Part shown: piece by piece, positions 43,001 through 51,590 of the stretch | Position numbering within the stretch: position 1 is the stretch's first letter | Layout of the letters: every line of letters begins with the position of its first letter | DNA from: Dermacentor variabilis | Taxonomy: Eukaryota; Arthropoda; Arachnida; Ixodida; Ixodidae | Direction: 5' to 3' | Assembly (NCBI RefSeq): GCF_050947875.1 | Contig: NC_134570.1 | Location: 204,703,250-204,767,249, forward strand | Length of the DNA: 64,000 nt | Made by a program: the position numbers and the translations under genes | The notes under the pieces: generated by a model | What the model saw: only the letters and a program-made list of their open reading frames with translations | Databases searched by the model: none | What the model was told of the DNA's origin: nothing

Positions 43001-44498
43001 GGTGTGCATGATGGTAAACGTTCCTGAAGAGCTTCCGGTCGAGCTTCCGGGACTAGGCTCAGTGACGAACAGGGAAGACACCGGTCAAGTCCTTAGTGAC
43101 CTTATCAGTAAAGCACCGCTGTCGCCCGAGCAGAAAACCGAACTACACCAGCTATTACAAGAGTTTCAAGGTCTGTTCTCTGAGAGGCCTGGTAGGACTT
43201 CTGTACTTACTCATGATATAGAACTTACCTCCACAGAGCCAGTACGATCCAAGGCGTATCGGGTGTCACCCCGCCAGAGCGATATTATGGAGGCTGAGGT
43301 AAAGAAAATGCTACAGCTCGGTGTTATTGAGGCAGGTGAGAGTGATTATACCTCCCCTTTGATTTTAGTTGAGGTACCGGGCAAGGAACCTCGTCCTTGC
43401 GTCGACTACCGCAGGCTTAATTCCATCACTAAGGATCAAATTTATCCGATCCCTAACATCGAGGAGCGCCTTGAGAAAGTTAGTAGCGCTCAGTTTATTT
43501 CCACCCTAGATCTTGTCAGGGGTTATTGGCAGGTTCCACTTACAGAAGAGGCTAGTAGGTATGCGGCGTTCATTTCACCAATGGGAACATTCCGTCCTAA
43601 AGTGTTGAGTTTTGGTTTGAAGAACGCGCCATACTGTTTTTCAAGTCTCATGGATAAAGTGTTGCGGGGACAGCAAGAATTCGCTTTACCGTATCTAGAC
43701 GACGTAGCGATATTCTCCGCATCCTGGTCTGAGCATATGGCACACTTGCGGGCAGTGCTAACCCGCCTGCGCGAAGCGGGCTTGACAGTCAAGGCTCCTA
43801 AGTGCCAGTTAGCACAGGCCGAGGTTGTCTACCTCGGTCACGTGATTGGTCAGGGTCGTCGCCGCCCCTCTGAAATAAAAGTGGCCGCTGTGCGAGACTT
43901 TCCGCAACCGCGCACCAAGACCGATATTCGGTCGTTCTTGGGTGTCGCCGGCTACTATCAGAGGTACATCCCTAGGTACTCTGATATCGCGGCTCCCCTG
44001 ACGGATGCTCTAAGAAAAACAGAGCCTCAAACAGTCGTCTGGGACGAGACAAAGGAAAGAGCTTTTAGCGCCCTAAAGAGTGCCCTAACAAACCAGCCTG
44101 TGCTACGATCGCCAGACTATACAAAAGGGTTCATTGTTCAGTGCGATGCTAGTGAGCGAGGCATGGGCGTTGTACTGTGCCAACGGGAAAATGGAGAAGT
44201 AGAACTCCCCGTCCTGTATGCTAGTCGTAAGCTGACCAGTCGTGAGCAGGCGTATAGCGCCACCGAGAAAGAGTGTGCGTGTCTCGTGTGGGCCGTTCAG
44301 AAATTGTCATGCTATCTAGCCGGCTCGAGGTTTATCATTGAGACGGATCACTGCCCTCTCCAATGGCTGCAGACCATCTCTCCCAAAAATGGCCGCCTCC
44401 TGCGCTGGAGCCTCGCTTTACAACAATATTCCTTTGAGGTGCGTTACAAAAAGGGGAGTCTCAACGGTAACGCCGATGGCTTAAGTCGAAGCCCCTAA
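40020..44498 (+). CDS. Gag-pol polyprotein with integrase upstream of RT
   Basis: A single 1492-codon ORF. Residues 1-35 resemble a SAP-like helix pair (LLELARELGLDV). Residues 55-100 are a Lys/Glu/Arg coiled coil and 115-300 the capsid-like gag. A zinc knuckle lies at 352-365 (CYTCQKPGHFSAQC). The protease-like region has R-D-S-A-A at Asp406, where D-[ST]-G is usual. Integrase begins near 600, with zinc motif GHLGVKK...CDTCQ and catalytic positions Asp721, Asn780 and Glu815. Residue 780 is normally Asp, and the 35-residue spacing to Glu is kept. RT follows with PCVDYRRLNS, LDLVRGYWQV and YLDD (Asp1227-1228), then RNase H (IVQCDASERGMGVVL) and a final GNADGLSR motif. No frameshift separates gag and pol. 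Apart from Asn780 and the DSA site it looks complete. Confidence 0.9.
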   Translation: MDLKSLRKPKLLELARELGLDVSDKLRKPELLKAILELEAEDDELSECLETIEERETAKREERERKEQKEKEERERKEQKEREQQERDRQHALEMKRLEVEMERARNGSQAQGAGERVLFKMTDLMRPFKLGEDIGLFLVNFERTCEKQGFSRETWPQRLLTLLPGEAADVVARLDREEAEDFDTVKSSLLKKYRLSAEAFRRKFRENEKGKSESYTEFAYRLMSNMQEWLKEEKAFGDHDKVLQCFGLEQFYIRLPENVRYWVMDRPDVCTVAKAAELAEEFVTRRARGAKDGQKGEFGSKFERPKFTPMRAKGNTRSADASGSSATEPKETAAAEAERRKRFEMRQARVCYTCQKPGHFSAQCPETTPKVVFFSIGSTDENMKLLEPYMRDLLVNGKECRVLRDSAATMDVVHPSYVEPHMFTGECAWIKQAVEAHSVCLPVAKVLIEGPFGALETEAAVSSMLPPQYPYLFSNRSDHLLREKGLLFGEASVQALTRSKVRELAAKAVVAGPTLSNNEKGSEAQQADIQSTPELNKLESVTLKAPDTGEETPDTGKLEELSTDLLIAPTSDGLDRLLKVSRSALIAEQKKDGSLENIRCNVKEGIARKTARFVERGGVLYRKYLDRRGVEFDQLVVPQCYRQDLLRLSHGGSWSGHLGVKKTKDRLLQEYYWPGCFRDADHFVRTCDTCQRVGKPGDKSRAPLKLVPIITEPFRRLVIDTVGPLPVTATGYRHILTVICPATKFPEAVPLKELSSVEIVNALLSIFARVGFPAEIQSNQGTVFTSALTTTFLERCGVKLLHSSVYHPQSNSVEKLHSVMKRVLRALCFEHRTDWELCLPGVMFALRTAPHAATGFSPAELVYGRSLRSPLRMLRESWEGRGDDPVVVEYVLKLLERLRRAQELSGEAMTKAQQRAKVYYDRTARARRFEVGDEVMILRTSLNNKLDVQWEGPARIVQKLSDVNYVVSLPGKRKAQQVYHCNLLKPYRQREAVVCMMVNVPEELPVELPGLGSVTNREDTGQVLSDLISKAPLSPEQKTELHQLLQEFQGLFSERPGRTSVLTHDIELTSTEPVRSKAYRVSPRQSDIMEAEVKKMLQLGVIEAGESDYTSPLILVEVPGKEPRPCVDYRRLNSITKDQIYPIPNIEERLEKVSSAQFISTLDLVRGYWQVPLTEEASRYAAFISPMGTFRPKVLSFGLKNAPYCFSSLMDKVLRGQQEFALPYLDDVAIFSASWSEHMAHLRAVLTRLREAGLTVKAPKCQLAQAEVVYLGHVIGQGRRRPSEIKVAAVRDFPQPRTKTDIRSFLGVAGYYQRYIPRYSDIAAPLTDALRKTEPQTVVWDETKERAFSALKSALTNQPVLRSPDYTKGFIVQCDASERGMGVVLCQRENGEVELPVLYASRKLTSREQAYSATEKECACLVWAVQKLSCYLAGSRFIIETDHCPLQWLQTISPKNGRLLRWSLALQQYSFEVRYKKGSLNGNADGLSRSP

Positions 44499-44984
44499 CG
44501 TAGGAATCAGCCTCAAAATTGTTTGTTACTGATGTTTTTCTTCCTGAGGCAGGATTTTTTTTTAACATATTGCTTTTGTTTAGTGTTTCAAAGTGATGAT
44601 ATGCTTTCTAGTGCAATTTTTCAATTTGTGGACGCGTTCTGAGTGATGCTAGACTACTGTAAGGAACTAGGCAGTGGTATAAAAAGGGGAAAGAGCCTGG
44701 CAGGGCTTAGTGAGGGTTGTGCCGTGCTTGCTGACTGAGCGGTTGAGTTTCAGCGTAGTTCTAACGCTTGCCGGGAACGAGAACAAAAATGTGAACTCTC
44801 CCGAAGTCACTTTGCAGTGTCCCGTGCGAACCTGAACGAGAGAACGAGGCCTTCTCTGTGCGCTGCGCTCAAGAAACGTCGAGGAACGCCCGACTTCGGT
44901 TATGAGCATCATCGAGCGACATCCCTCCGGACAGCGGATGCAGTCCCCTGTCCATCGGGATCTCCTTCCCCCGGCGGGGCGGTC
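44499..44984 (+). other. Gmr1-like 3' untranslated region and polypurine tract
   Basis: Non-coding stretch between the stop and the 3' LTR. A G-rich run (ggcggggcgg, 44973-44982) just before the LTR is the likely polypurine tract. I see no env-like ORF. Confidence 0.6.
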
Positions 44985-45695
44985 TGTTGCGTTTCGCCTG
45001 CGACACGTGGTTTTGCCGGTGCGACTGCGGCGGGGCGGCAGACATTTTGGCCCGATCGTCGTCGCCGCAACGCTCTTCGGCAGGTGTTTCCTGGCGCGAC
45101 TGCGGCGATGCGACCGCAAAGGATCACCCTCTCATTCCAGTCATTGTGCCCGAACCAGGCGATGCGAAAGCAGGGATCATCCTCTCATTACAGTCATTGT
45201 GCCCGACCGGCAGCGCTACGACAGGGTGCTACGAGATCGTGCTCGACATGGTGCTACGGCAGCGCTACGACAGGGTGCTACGAGATCGTGCTCGACATGG
45301 TGCTACGGCAGCGCTACGACAGTGTGCGTCACCATTAGCCCATTGTACATTCACGTGCTCGTCTTTTGAGGGGTTCCTTCTTGCCCTCAACTGCGAGAGT
45401 ATAAAAACAGCTGCCCCCGGACGCCAAAAGGAGGGCTCCGATTTCTTCTGTTGAGTGAAGTGCTCTCCCGTCTCTCTACTTCGGTCAAACCTGACCGCCA
45501 ACTCTTTGCGATGTTAAAATACACAAGTTGTTTCGTTGTTACCAGTCGACTCATGCTTTGCCGGGACCTTCGGATGCTTCCAGTTGTACCCCAGGCCGCC
45601 AGGCCAACGCTACCCTTGGGGCTTGCGACCCAGGTACAACCACGGGCGTCAGCGCCGAGTTCCCAACAGATCGTACCAGCGGTGCGATCCAAACA
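44985..45695 (+). repeat. Gmr1-like 3' LTR (711 bp)
   Basis: Same length and termini as the 5' LTR, with two differences seen by eye. It is followed by CCTT (45696-45699). Confidence 0.9.
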
Positions 45696-46326
45696 CCTTC
45701 GACTTTCCCAAAGGTCTGGCATCCAAAATTTCTATGCCGTCATTCCTCTTCAAGAATCCCGCCCGAACTTCTGCCAGTGGGCATCCGTTGTACGCGTTGT
45801 AAATGACTCCACGCACAGAGTTCTCCGGCGCCGCCACGTACGCCGAAATCTCAAGGTCATGACCGCTCAGCTTGAGCGTCTTTACATTCGCATATGCCCC
45901 ACAGCGATGCGTACACGGCGTGCTCACCGTCATCGTATTGTTTGTCTCGTTGACCCGCACCAGGTCTTCCTCCGCTGCAGTCGCATTCGTCAGCTCCGCT
46001 GCTGCTCTCAAGGCATATCCGAGTTCCCTCGACGTCACCATACTCAAGTCCCAATTCTTGGGTCGGCACACAACCTTGAAGTCCTTGGCTGGCATCTTCA
46101 GAAACGGTCCCCGTTTCTTCCACACCGGCGCTTTCCCGCGCTTGACTTGTTCTGCTCCGTGCGTCTGGCGCCCGTCGCTGCCCGCCTGCTTCTCGCTAGG
46201 CCTACTCTCGGTATGGTTCCCGTATACAGATTTCTTGAATCGATCTTGAGCCAGCAAAACCCAGGCCCATTCTCCCGCCTCGAACTCTTCAGGCGTTATA
46301 GTCTCTCCCTCAACGGAGCACTCCAT
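45696..46326 (-). pseudogene. LINE-B ORF1, 5' part
   Basis: The ATG at 46326 gives MECSVEGETITPEEFEAGEW, then WVLLAQDRFKKSVYG, KDFKVVCRPKNWDLS, LGYALRAAAELTNAT and CTHRCGAYANVKTL. This is the ORF1 head usual in I-like tick LINEs, an RNA-binding gag-like protein. It runs open to the LTR element and continues at 38914. This part has no stop. Confidence 0.75.
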
Positions 46327-46629
46327 TGTCTTCAGCCTCACAGAGGCCCACAACCACAAGTCACCGCCCCGGAGCCCGGTGCCGTCAAAGCGGCTCGGCC
46401 TAATGATGAGGCCTAACTTTGCCGCGCCGTGGTTGAGCACGAAAAGCGTGGAAAAACCCCTAAAAAGGTGCAAACTTGCCGAAATTAGGTGTCCGCAAGG
46501 ACAGGGCAACTTCCTGTAGACAATCCAAGCAAAAGCAAGTCCACAGCACAGGGAGTTCCACCGAAAAATGGTCTCAAAGCGGGAGCCCATGCTGAGCACG
46601 TCCGCAATCTTCGACTTCGTCGTCTTCTC

Positions 46630-47066
46630 CTCCTGCTTGAGGAGGAGTACTTCCGATGATGCTGTGTGGCGCGACTTGCAGGCATGCAGCGCATACTGAG
46701 AGTCGGTGTATATATCGATGTGTTTTGCTTGCGTGGTGCTTGAAACTCTATCTAATGCCCAGACTATTGCGCGGAGTTCAAGTTCCGTTGGGTCGTCAGC
46801 ATCAGCAGTTGTAAAGGTAGAATGCGTCTCACAAGAACCCACTACGTGGTAGGCGATTGCTCCCTCGCTGGTGCGTGGGTCGAAAGCTGCGTCAGTGTAC
46901 ACTTGTTCATGGCTTGGCGGTGCGTCTGCCAATGTCTGCACATGACGCGCAGCGAATGCTGCCCGGCGGCGCGCATGTTGGGCGCCCATGTTTCGGGGCG
47001 TTGGTGTAGTGTCGACGACAGCAACGTCATCCCACGGTGATGACGTTGTTGATGGCAGTTGTGGCA
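46630..47066 (-). pseudogene. RNase H fragment of another LINE at LINE-B 5' end
   Basis: Directly inside the TSD the minus strand reads LPQLPSTTSSPWDDVAVVDT and then RNase H motifs: EQVYTDAAFDPRTSEGAIAY (first Asp), PTELELRAIVWALD (Glu) and IDIYTDSQYALHACKSR (second Asp). This is not LINE-B's own RNase H, which lies at 35250-34540 and has different sequence. It is open and in frame with ORF1 through the 5' UTR, so the whole appears as one 472-codon frame, but an ATG for the fused frame is lacking at the 5' end. Confidence 0.7.
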
Positions 47067-47078
47067 AAGTCTTGCAAT
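47067..47078. repeat. TSD of LINE-B, right
   Basis: AAGTCTTGCAAT, identical to 34322-34333. Confidence 0.85.
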
Positions 47079-47114
47079 AAAAAGGCCCTGTTTAAGTTTC
47101 TCAGATCTCGTAAA
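47079..47114 (+). mobile_element. I-clade LINE, segment 2 (12 codons)
   Basis: Reads KKALFKFLRSRK in the frame of segment 1. Its last 12 bases (agatctcgtaaa, 47103-47114) are the TSD of the composite that follows. Confidence 0.75.
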
Positions 47115-48144
47115 TATCATGAAAAGCCAACAAACACTGACACCAAGGACAACATAGGGGAAATTACTTGTGCTTAATAAATGGAATGAAGAAACGGTAA
47201 ATTAATGGAAATTAAAGTGGATGAAAAAACAACTTGCCGCAGGTGGGAACCGAACTCACAACCTTCGCATTTCGCGAACGTTGTGGGCTCAATTGGTAGA
47301 GCATCGCACGCGAAATGCGAAGGTTATGGGCTCGGTTCCCACCTGCGGCAAGTTGTTTTTTCATCCACGCCTAAGTTACGGTGGATCGTCGCCGACAACG
47401 GCGACGCTGTGCTATGATGACGTTGCGGAAAACGCTTCAGTCTTGATGACTGCTCCGACGACAAGGCTCGAAGCGAATGAGAGCGCTCGAAGATGGAGGA
47501 CAGCGATCGAAAAGACAGGCGCACGAAAGGCGCGCACCTCCTTTCAACAATTTCTTCATTCCATTTATTAAGCACAGGTAATTTCCCCTATGTTGTCCTT
47601 GGTGTCAGTGTTTGTTGGCTTTTCATGATATGACTAATAAAAATCGGGCCCCTCGGTTAACCCCCTTTCTTCTCGTTTATTACATAACGAGGGTCTCTAA
47701 TCCGGCAACATTGATGCCCTCAGGTAGCATATGTGGGTTTATTGGCCAGTTGCCTTCACCCAAAAAGATCACGTTCTCGTGACACCTGCGGCAAAAAGGA
47801 CGTTCCACGTCCGCCGCCAAGGTCTGTGATTGGTGGCGCTGGCTAACACTCCCAATGTTCTACTAGTACACATAAGTACCCAAGAAAGTGGATGGGGAAA
47901 CAAGCGCCGCGGTAGCTCAATTGGTAGAGCATCGCACGCAAAATGCGAAGGTTATGGGCTCGGTTCCCACCTGCGGCAAGTTGTTTTTTCATCCACTTTA
48001 ATTTCCATTAATTTATCGTTTCTTCATTCCATTTATTAAGCACAGGTAATTTCCCCTATGTTGTCCTTGGTGTCAGTGTTTGTTGGCTTTTCATGATATG
48101 ACTAATAAAAATCGGGCCCCTCGGTTAACCCCTTCTCGTTTATT
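47115..48144. mobile_element. Composite SINE-like insertion with inverted units
   Basis: Flanked by agatctcgtaaa (47103-47114 and 48145-48156). It contains three copies of one unit: an inverted copy (47115-47280), a direct copy (47281-47690, enlarged by about 170 bp of other sequence) and a second direct copy (47907-48144). Each has a tRNA-like head with gctcaattggtagagcatcg and a body ending 'gactaataaaaatcggg'. The first two lie head to head and form a hairpin. About 220 bp of other repeat (47690-47906) precedes the third head. Confidence 0.7.
47908..47981 (+). repeat. tRNA-like SINE head (not a functional tRNA)
   Basis: It folds as a tRNA: the acceptor gccgcgg pairs with ctgcggc, the D arm is gctc...gagc, and the anticodon stem is tcgca/tgcga. 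The 7-base anticodon loop cgcaaaa lacks U33, and the T loop ctcggtt departs from TTCRANY. This fits a pol III promoter head of a SINE. Confidence 0.6.
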
Positions 48145-49524
48145 AGATCTCGTAAAGTTATACCGGCGCCCGTGAATGTCAATTCTGTCGTTCTATCAAC
48201 AAAAGAAGTATCGGAATCACTTGAGAAAATTGCTCAAGGACTTGCGCGACGTTTCAAACATAAATTGCCCTTAGGCCTAAAGAAACCTCCCCTGGCAGAC
48301 GACTTTGAAACAGTAACAGCGACAGAGATTGAACGCATTATTAGTTCGCTGCCGGCGTCAGCCCCCGGTCCAGATGGAATTACAACAGGAATGCTTAAAG
48401 TTTTATTTGATTATGCGCCTCAGGACCTCCTAAACATAATAAATTTCTCTCTCAAGAATGCATGGGTTCGAAGAGAGTAGAGAGTACCTAAAATTATTCC
48501 ACTATTAAAGAAAAAATCAGCTGGACTTGACTTAGACAACATAAGACCAATTTCTCTTACTTCCAATGTCGTCAAATTAATAGAAAGAGTTCTTCACGGC
48601 CGTATAACAAATTTTATGCAGGATGACACCATTCTCAGTCCTTGCCAGATTGGATTTCGTCCCGGCCACTCCATATAGTGCGCCCATGTAGACTTAGAGA
48701 GCCGCGTTAAACTTGCTCGCCGCAAACGAGAGTACGCAGCTTTGGTGACGCTAGATGTATCAAAAGCATAAGACTCTGTAGAACATTGTATTCTATTCGA
48801 TAAACTTCAGTCTACGAATTTCCCACAATATATAACCGCTTGGATCTATGAATTTATAAGAGATAGAGAGTTTTATTGTTACCAACACGGTATTTCGACG
48901 TCCAAACACAAGCAGAAAAGAGGTGTACCACAGGGTTCCGTTCTTTCCCCTATATTACATAACATTTTGCTAAGCACAATTCCTTTGTGTCCGGAAGTAC
49001 ATGTTTATGTTTACGCGGACGATATCGTATTTTTTACGTCCGCAAATAATATACATTCACTACAACAGTCGTTGCAGAATTACTTAGGAATGCTGGAGAC
49101 ATGGCTAGAGGGGTTATGCATATCGTTAAATATTAGCAAAAGTGCGGTATTAGTATTCCCATTAACTGCACAGGTGCATATATCTTTACAATACCGACAG
49201 GAAATCACTCCTCAAGTTGACGAAGTCAAGTACCTTGGTGTCATTTACGATGGCAAACTCACCTGGCGCAGTCACATTGAACATATTAAAACAAAGGCAG
49301 AACGAGCCGTAGCTATGCTCCGCCGGCTCAGCCACCGTCGCTCTGGACTACGCAGGGATACCTTACTGATCGTTTATAAAATGTATGTTCGGCCCATATT
49401 AGAATTTGGCTGCGTAATTTTTTCCGGTGGCCCCGACTACAAAATTAAACCTCTCATACTTTTAGAAAGAGAAGCTCTACGGTCATGCCTCGGGCTTCCT
49501 AGATTTGTTGCCAACACTGTTTTA
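48145..49524 (+). pseudogene. I-clade LINE, segment 3 (reverse transcriptase)
   Basis: It continues KVIPAPVNVNSVV. RT motifs: SAPGPDGITTGML, NIRPISLTSNVVKLIERV, QIGFRPGHS, VTLDVSKA, RGVPQGSVLSPIL and VYVYADDIVFFTSA (catalytic YADD near 49013). The thumb reads VKYLGVIYDGKLTWRSHI. Stops at about 48478, 48677 and 48769 break it. It ends at the SINE insertion with TSD aacactgtttta (49513-49524). Confidence 0.8.
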
Positions 49525-49763
49525 GACCCGCCGTGGTTGCTCAGTGGCTATGGTGTTGGGCTGCTGAGCACGAGGTCGCGGGATCGAATCCCGGCCACTG
49601 CGGCCGCATTTCGATGGGGGCGAAATGCAAAAACACCCGTGTGCTTAGATTTAGGTGCACGTTAAAGAACCCCAGGTGGTCAAAATTTCCGGAGTCCTCC
49701 ACTACGGCGTGCCTCATAATCAGAAAGTGGTTTTGGCACGTAAAACCCCAAATATTATTAATT
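49525..49763 (+). mobile_element. tRNA-derived SINE with 12-bp TSD
   Basis: Head gccgtggttgctcagtggct (A box) and gggatcgaatccc (B box). The body has 'gaaatgcaaaaacacccgtg', 'aagaaccccaggtggtcaaa' and 'ctcataatcagaaagtggtt'. Flanked by AACACTGTTTTA on both sides (49513-49524, 49764-49775). Removing it restores the LINE frame (ANTVLYQEAHIPTL). It resembles the tRNA-related SINEs described from ticks (Ruka-like), but I cannot confirm the family. Confidence 0.85.
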
Positions 49764-49775
49764 AACACTGTTTTA

Positions 49776-50281
49776 TATCAGGAAGCTCATATACCCACCC
49801 TAGATTGCAGATTCCGCATACTTACGGTTCAGACATTTTTAAAAATTTATGACTATTTAAAAAGACGTACGCAATATGCTTTTATCACTGAAACTGCTGA
49901 GTTTTTCCAAGTATCGTGGTCGAGATTCCACAGTCCTAAGATAGTATTCGTACAAGCACAGTTACAAAAATTAGATGTGTCCATACGCGAAGTTTTCCAT
50001 TCAAATGATGTCTTTACAAACCTCAAAATTGAGTTCGAGGACATATTTCCTAATCATGCTAAACTATTACCAAGGCGAGATTTAATTAATATCTTACACG
50101 GCCACCTACACCAGCTAACCACTGACAACGTAACAGCTACTGACGCTTCTGTTTGCAATGAGAAGGCAGGAGTGGGGATCTTCTCTGAATCTCTTCAATA
50201 GTCCTACTCCCTTCGCCTTCCCGACTTCACACCTATATTTCAGGCAGAATTATTAGCGATTATATTAGTTTTCTACTCTCA
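49776..50281 (+). pseudogene. I-clade LINE, segment 4 (RNase H, truncated)
   Basis: It continues YQEAHIPTLDCRFRILTVQT, then RNase H start VTATDASVCNEKAGVGIFS (first Asp) and, after a TAG near 50199, PDFTPIFQAELLAIILVF (Glu). It ends at about 50281, where LINE-C begins. The remainder of RNase H is not found beyond LINE-C. Confidence 0.75.
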
Positions 50282-51590
50282 CGCAGTTAATTGAATTCAC
50301 GCACGATATTGCATCATGCCTAAATCATCGCGGTCAGATGGACGCTATTTTTATCGACTATTCAAAAGCATTCGATTTGGTTTGTCATAGTAAGCTCATT
50401 ACCAAACTTGGTGCCTTTTTCAAGGGAAATCACGGCGTCCGACTAATAGGCTGGATTAAGGACTACTTGCGATTAAGATCACAGTTTGTCACGTTTAATC
50501 ACTCTCAATCAACATCTGTCCATATAACATCTGGCGTCCCGCAGGGATCAGTTCTAGGACCACTTTTATTTCTCATTTACATTAATGACGTCGTCCAGAT
50601 AACTAATAACACGTCAGTTAAAATCCGTTTATATGCAGATGACTGCGTTCTGTATTCAAATATAAATAATGCATGCGACCAGCTTATTCTAAACGAGGTG
50701 TTTTCTTCTTTCTGTGATTGGAGCAACACATGGCAGATGAGGTTAAATTTTAGCAGAACTGTATCGATGTCATTCACTAACAAGAAAAATCCTTTTCGTT
50801 TTTCGTACACTAACAACACACATCAACTAACGCACGTGAACGAGTTTAAGTACCTAGGTGTAACATTCTGTTCAAACTTGAATTGGTCTAGGCATATAGA
50901 TTTAACTTGCTCCAAGGCACTCAGGAAACTCGGGTTCTTAAAACGTACATTAAAAGATGCAACCAAAAACTGTAAGCTGACGGCGTACAAATCTTTAGTA
51001 AGGCCTGTACTTGAATATGCATCGGCGGTCTGGTCGTCACACTCCGCCAAAGATATTATTAGACTTGAAAATGTGCAGAAAAAAGCAATAAGATTTATAT
51101 ATAAGCGTTACGACCGTCACTTCTCTCCCACAGTTCACGCCCGCACGTTATCACTTGACACACTTGAACACAGACGAACATGTGATCGCATTATCCTACT
51201 CCACAAGATTATCACCAAGCGTATTTATGTTGACGCCCTTTCGTCAGTTCTTCAGCACGTGTCACGCGCTGTTCCAACCCGCTTAACATCGTGCCTTTTA
51301 TGCCGCTTTTAGATAGCTACAAATTTTCATTTTTTCCTTTCACAGTTGAATTGTGGAACGATTTAGATGGCACGTTACGTGAAATGTCTGTTGATAATTT
51401 TGTGCGCGAATTGCCAAATCATGTATTTTTTTCATGACACTGTACTGTTTCCTCTGTAAATCATTACACTCACAATTGTAATCATGCAGTTTCCTAATAT
51501 TGTTTATGTATAATCTTCTGTACCACTCCTGCAATGTCCCAATTCATGGGATAGCAGTATTTGTAAATAATAAATAAATAATGCCCTCGT
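50282..51590 (+). mobile_element. LINE-C, 5'-truncated copy (RT and 3' UTR)
   Basis: CR1/L2/Jockey-type RT starting inside the palm. QLIEFTHDIASC leads to MDAIFIDYSKAFD (catalytic Asp), VPQGSVLGPLLFLIYIND, IRLYADDCVLYSN (YADD near 50637), NEFKYLGVTFCSNLNW and the C-terminal RRTCDRIILLHKI. The frame is open to 51310 and, after a shift, reaches ELWNDLDGTLREMSVD. The 3' end has taaataataaataaata (about 51566-51582). Confidence 0.8.

Larger units (their letters stand above)
38915..45695 (+). mobile_element. Gmr1-like Ty3/gypsy retrotransposon, nearly intact
   Basis: Two 711-bp LTRs (TGTTGCG...CCAAACA) that differ at two positions by eye, a 4-bp TSD (CCTT), a primer-site region, one uninterrupted gag-pol ORF and a 3' tract. 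The pol order is protease, integrase, reverse transcriptase, RNase H. Integrase lies before RT, as in Ty1/copia and in the Gmr1 group of Ty3/gypsy, whereas its RT and integrase sequences are Ty3/gypsy-like. Near-identical LTRs imply a recent insertion. It lies inside LINE-B, so it is the youngest layer of this nest. Confidence 0.9.
34334..47066 (-). mobile_element. LINE-B, I-like non-LTR element, antisense
   Basis: Bounded by a 12-bp target duplication inside the I-clade LINE. Removing the nested LTR element and its TSD copy leaves about 5.9 kb. On the minus strand the order is: foreign RNase H piece (47066 to about 46630), 5' UTR, ORF1 (46326 to 37778, interrupted), ORF2 endonuclease (37800-36625), RT (36585-35250), RNase H and C terminus (35254-34413), then a 3' end with AATAAA and a short ATC-rich tail. 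ORF1 has two nonsense codons and ORF2 at least two stops and two frameshifts, so it is inactive. Confidence 0.85.

Noticed and set aside
45649..47067. A single 472-codon minus-strand gene
   Set aside because: It is a chance in-frame run across an RNase H fragment, a LINE 5' UTR, ORF1 and the LTR edge, with no ATG at its 5' end.
47283..47345. Functional tRNA genes at 47.3 and 47.9 kb
   Set aside because: The anticodon loop lacks U33, the T loop is not canonical, the same head is repeated with a SINE-like body, and one copy is part of a hairpin.
49531..49605. Functional tRNA at 49.5 kb
   Set aside because: The head has A and B boxes but sits on a SINE body with a TSD, and it recurs at 60.6 and 15.9 kb.
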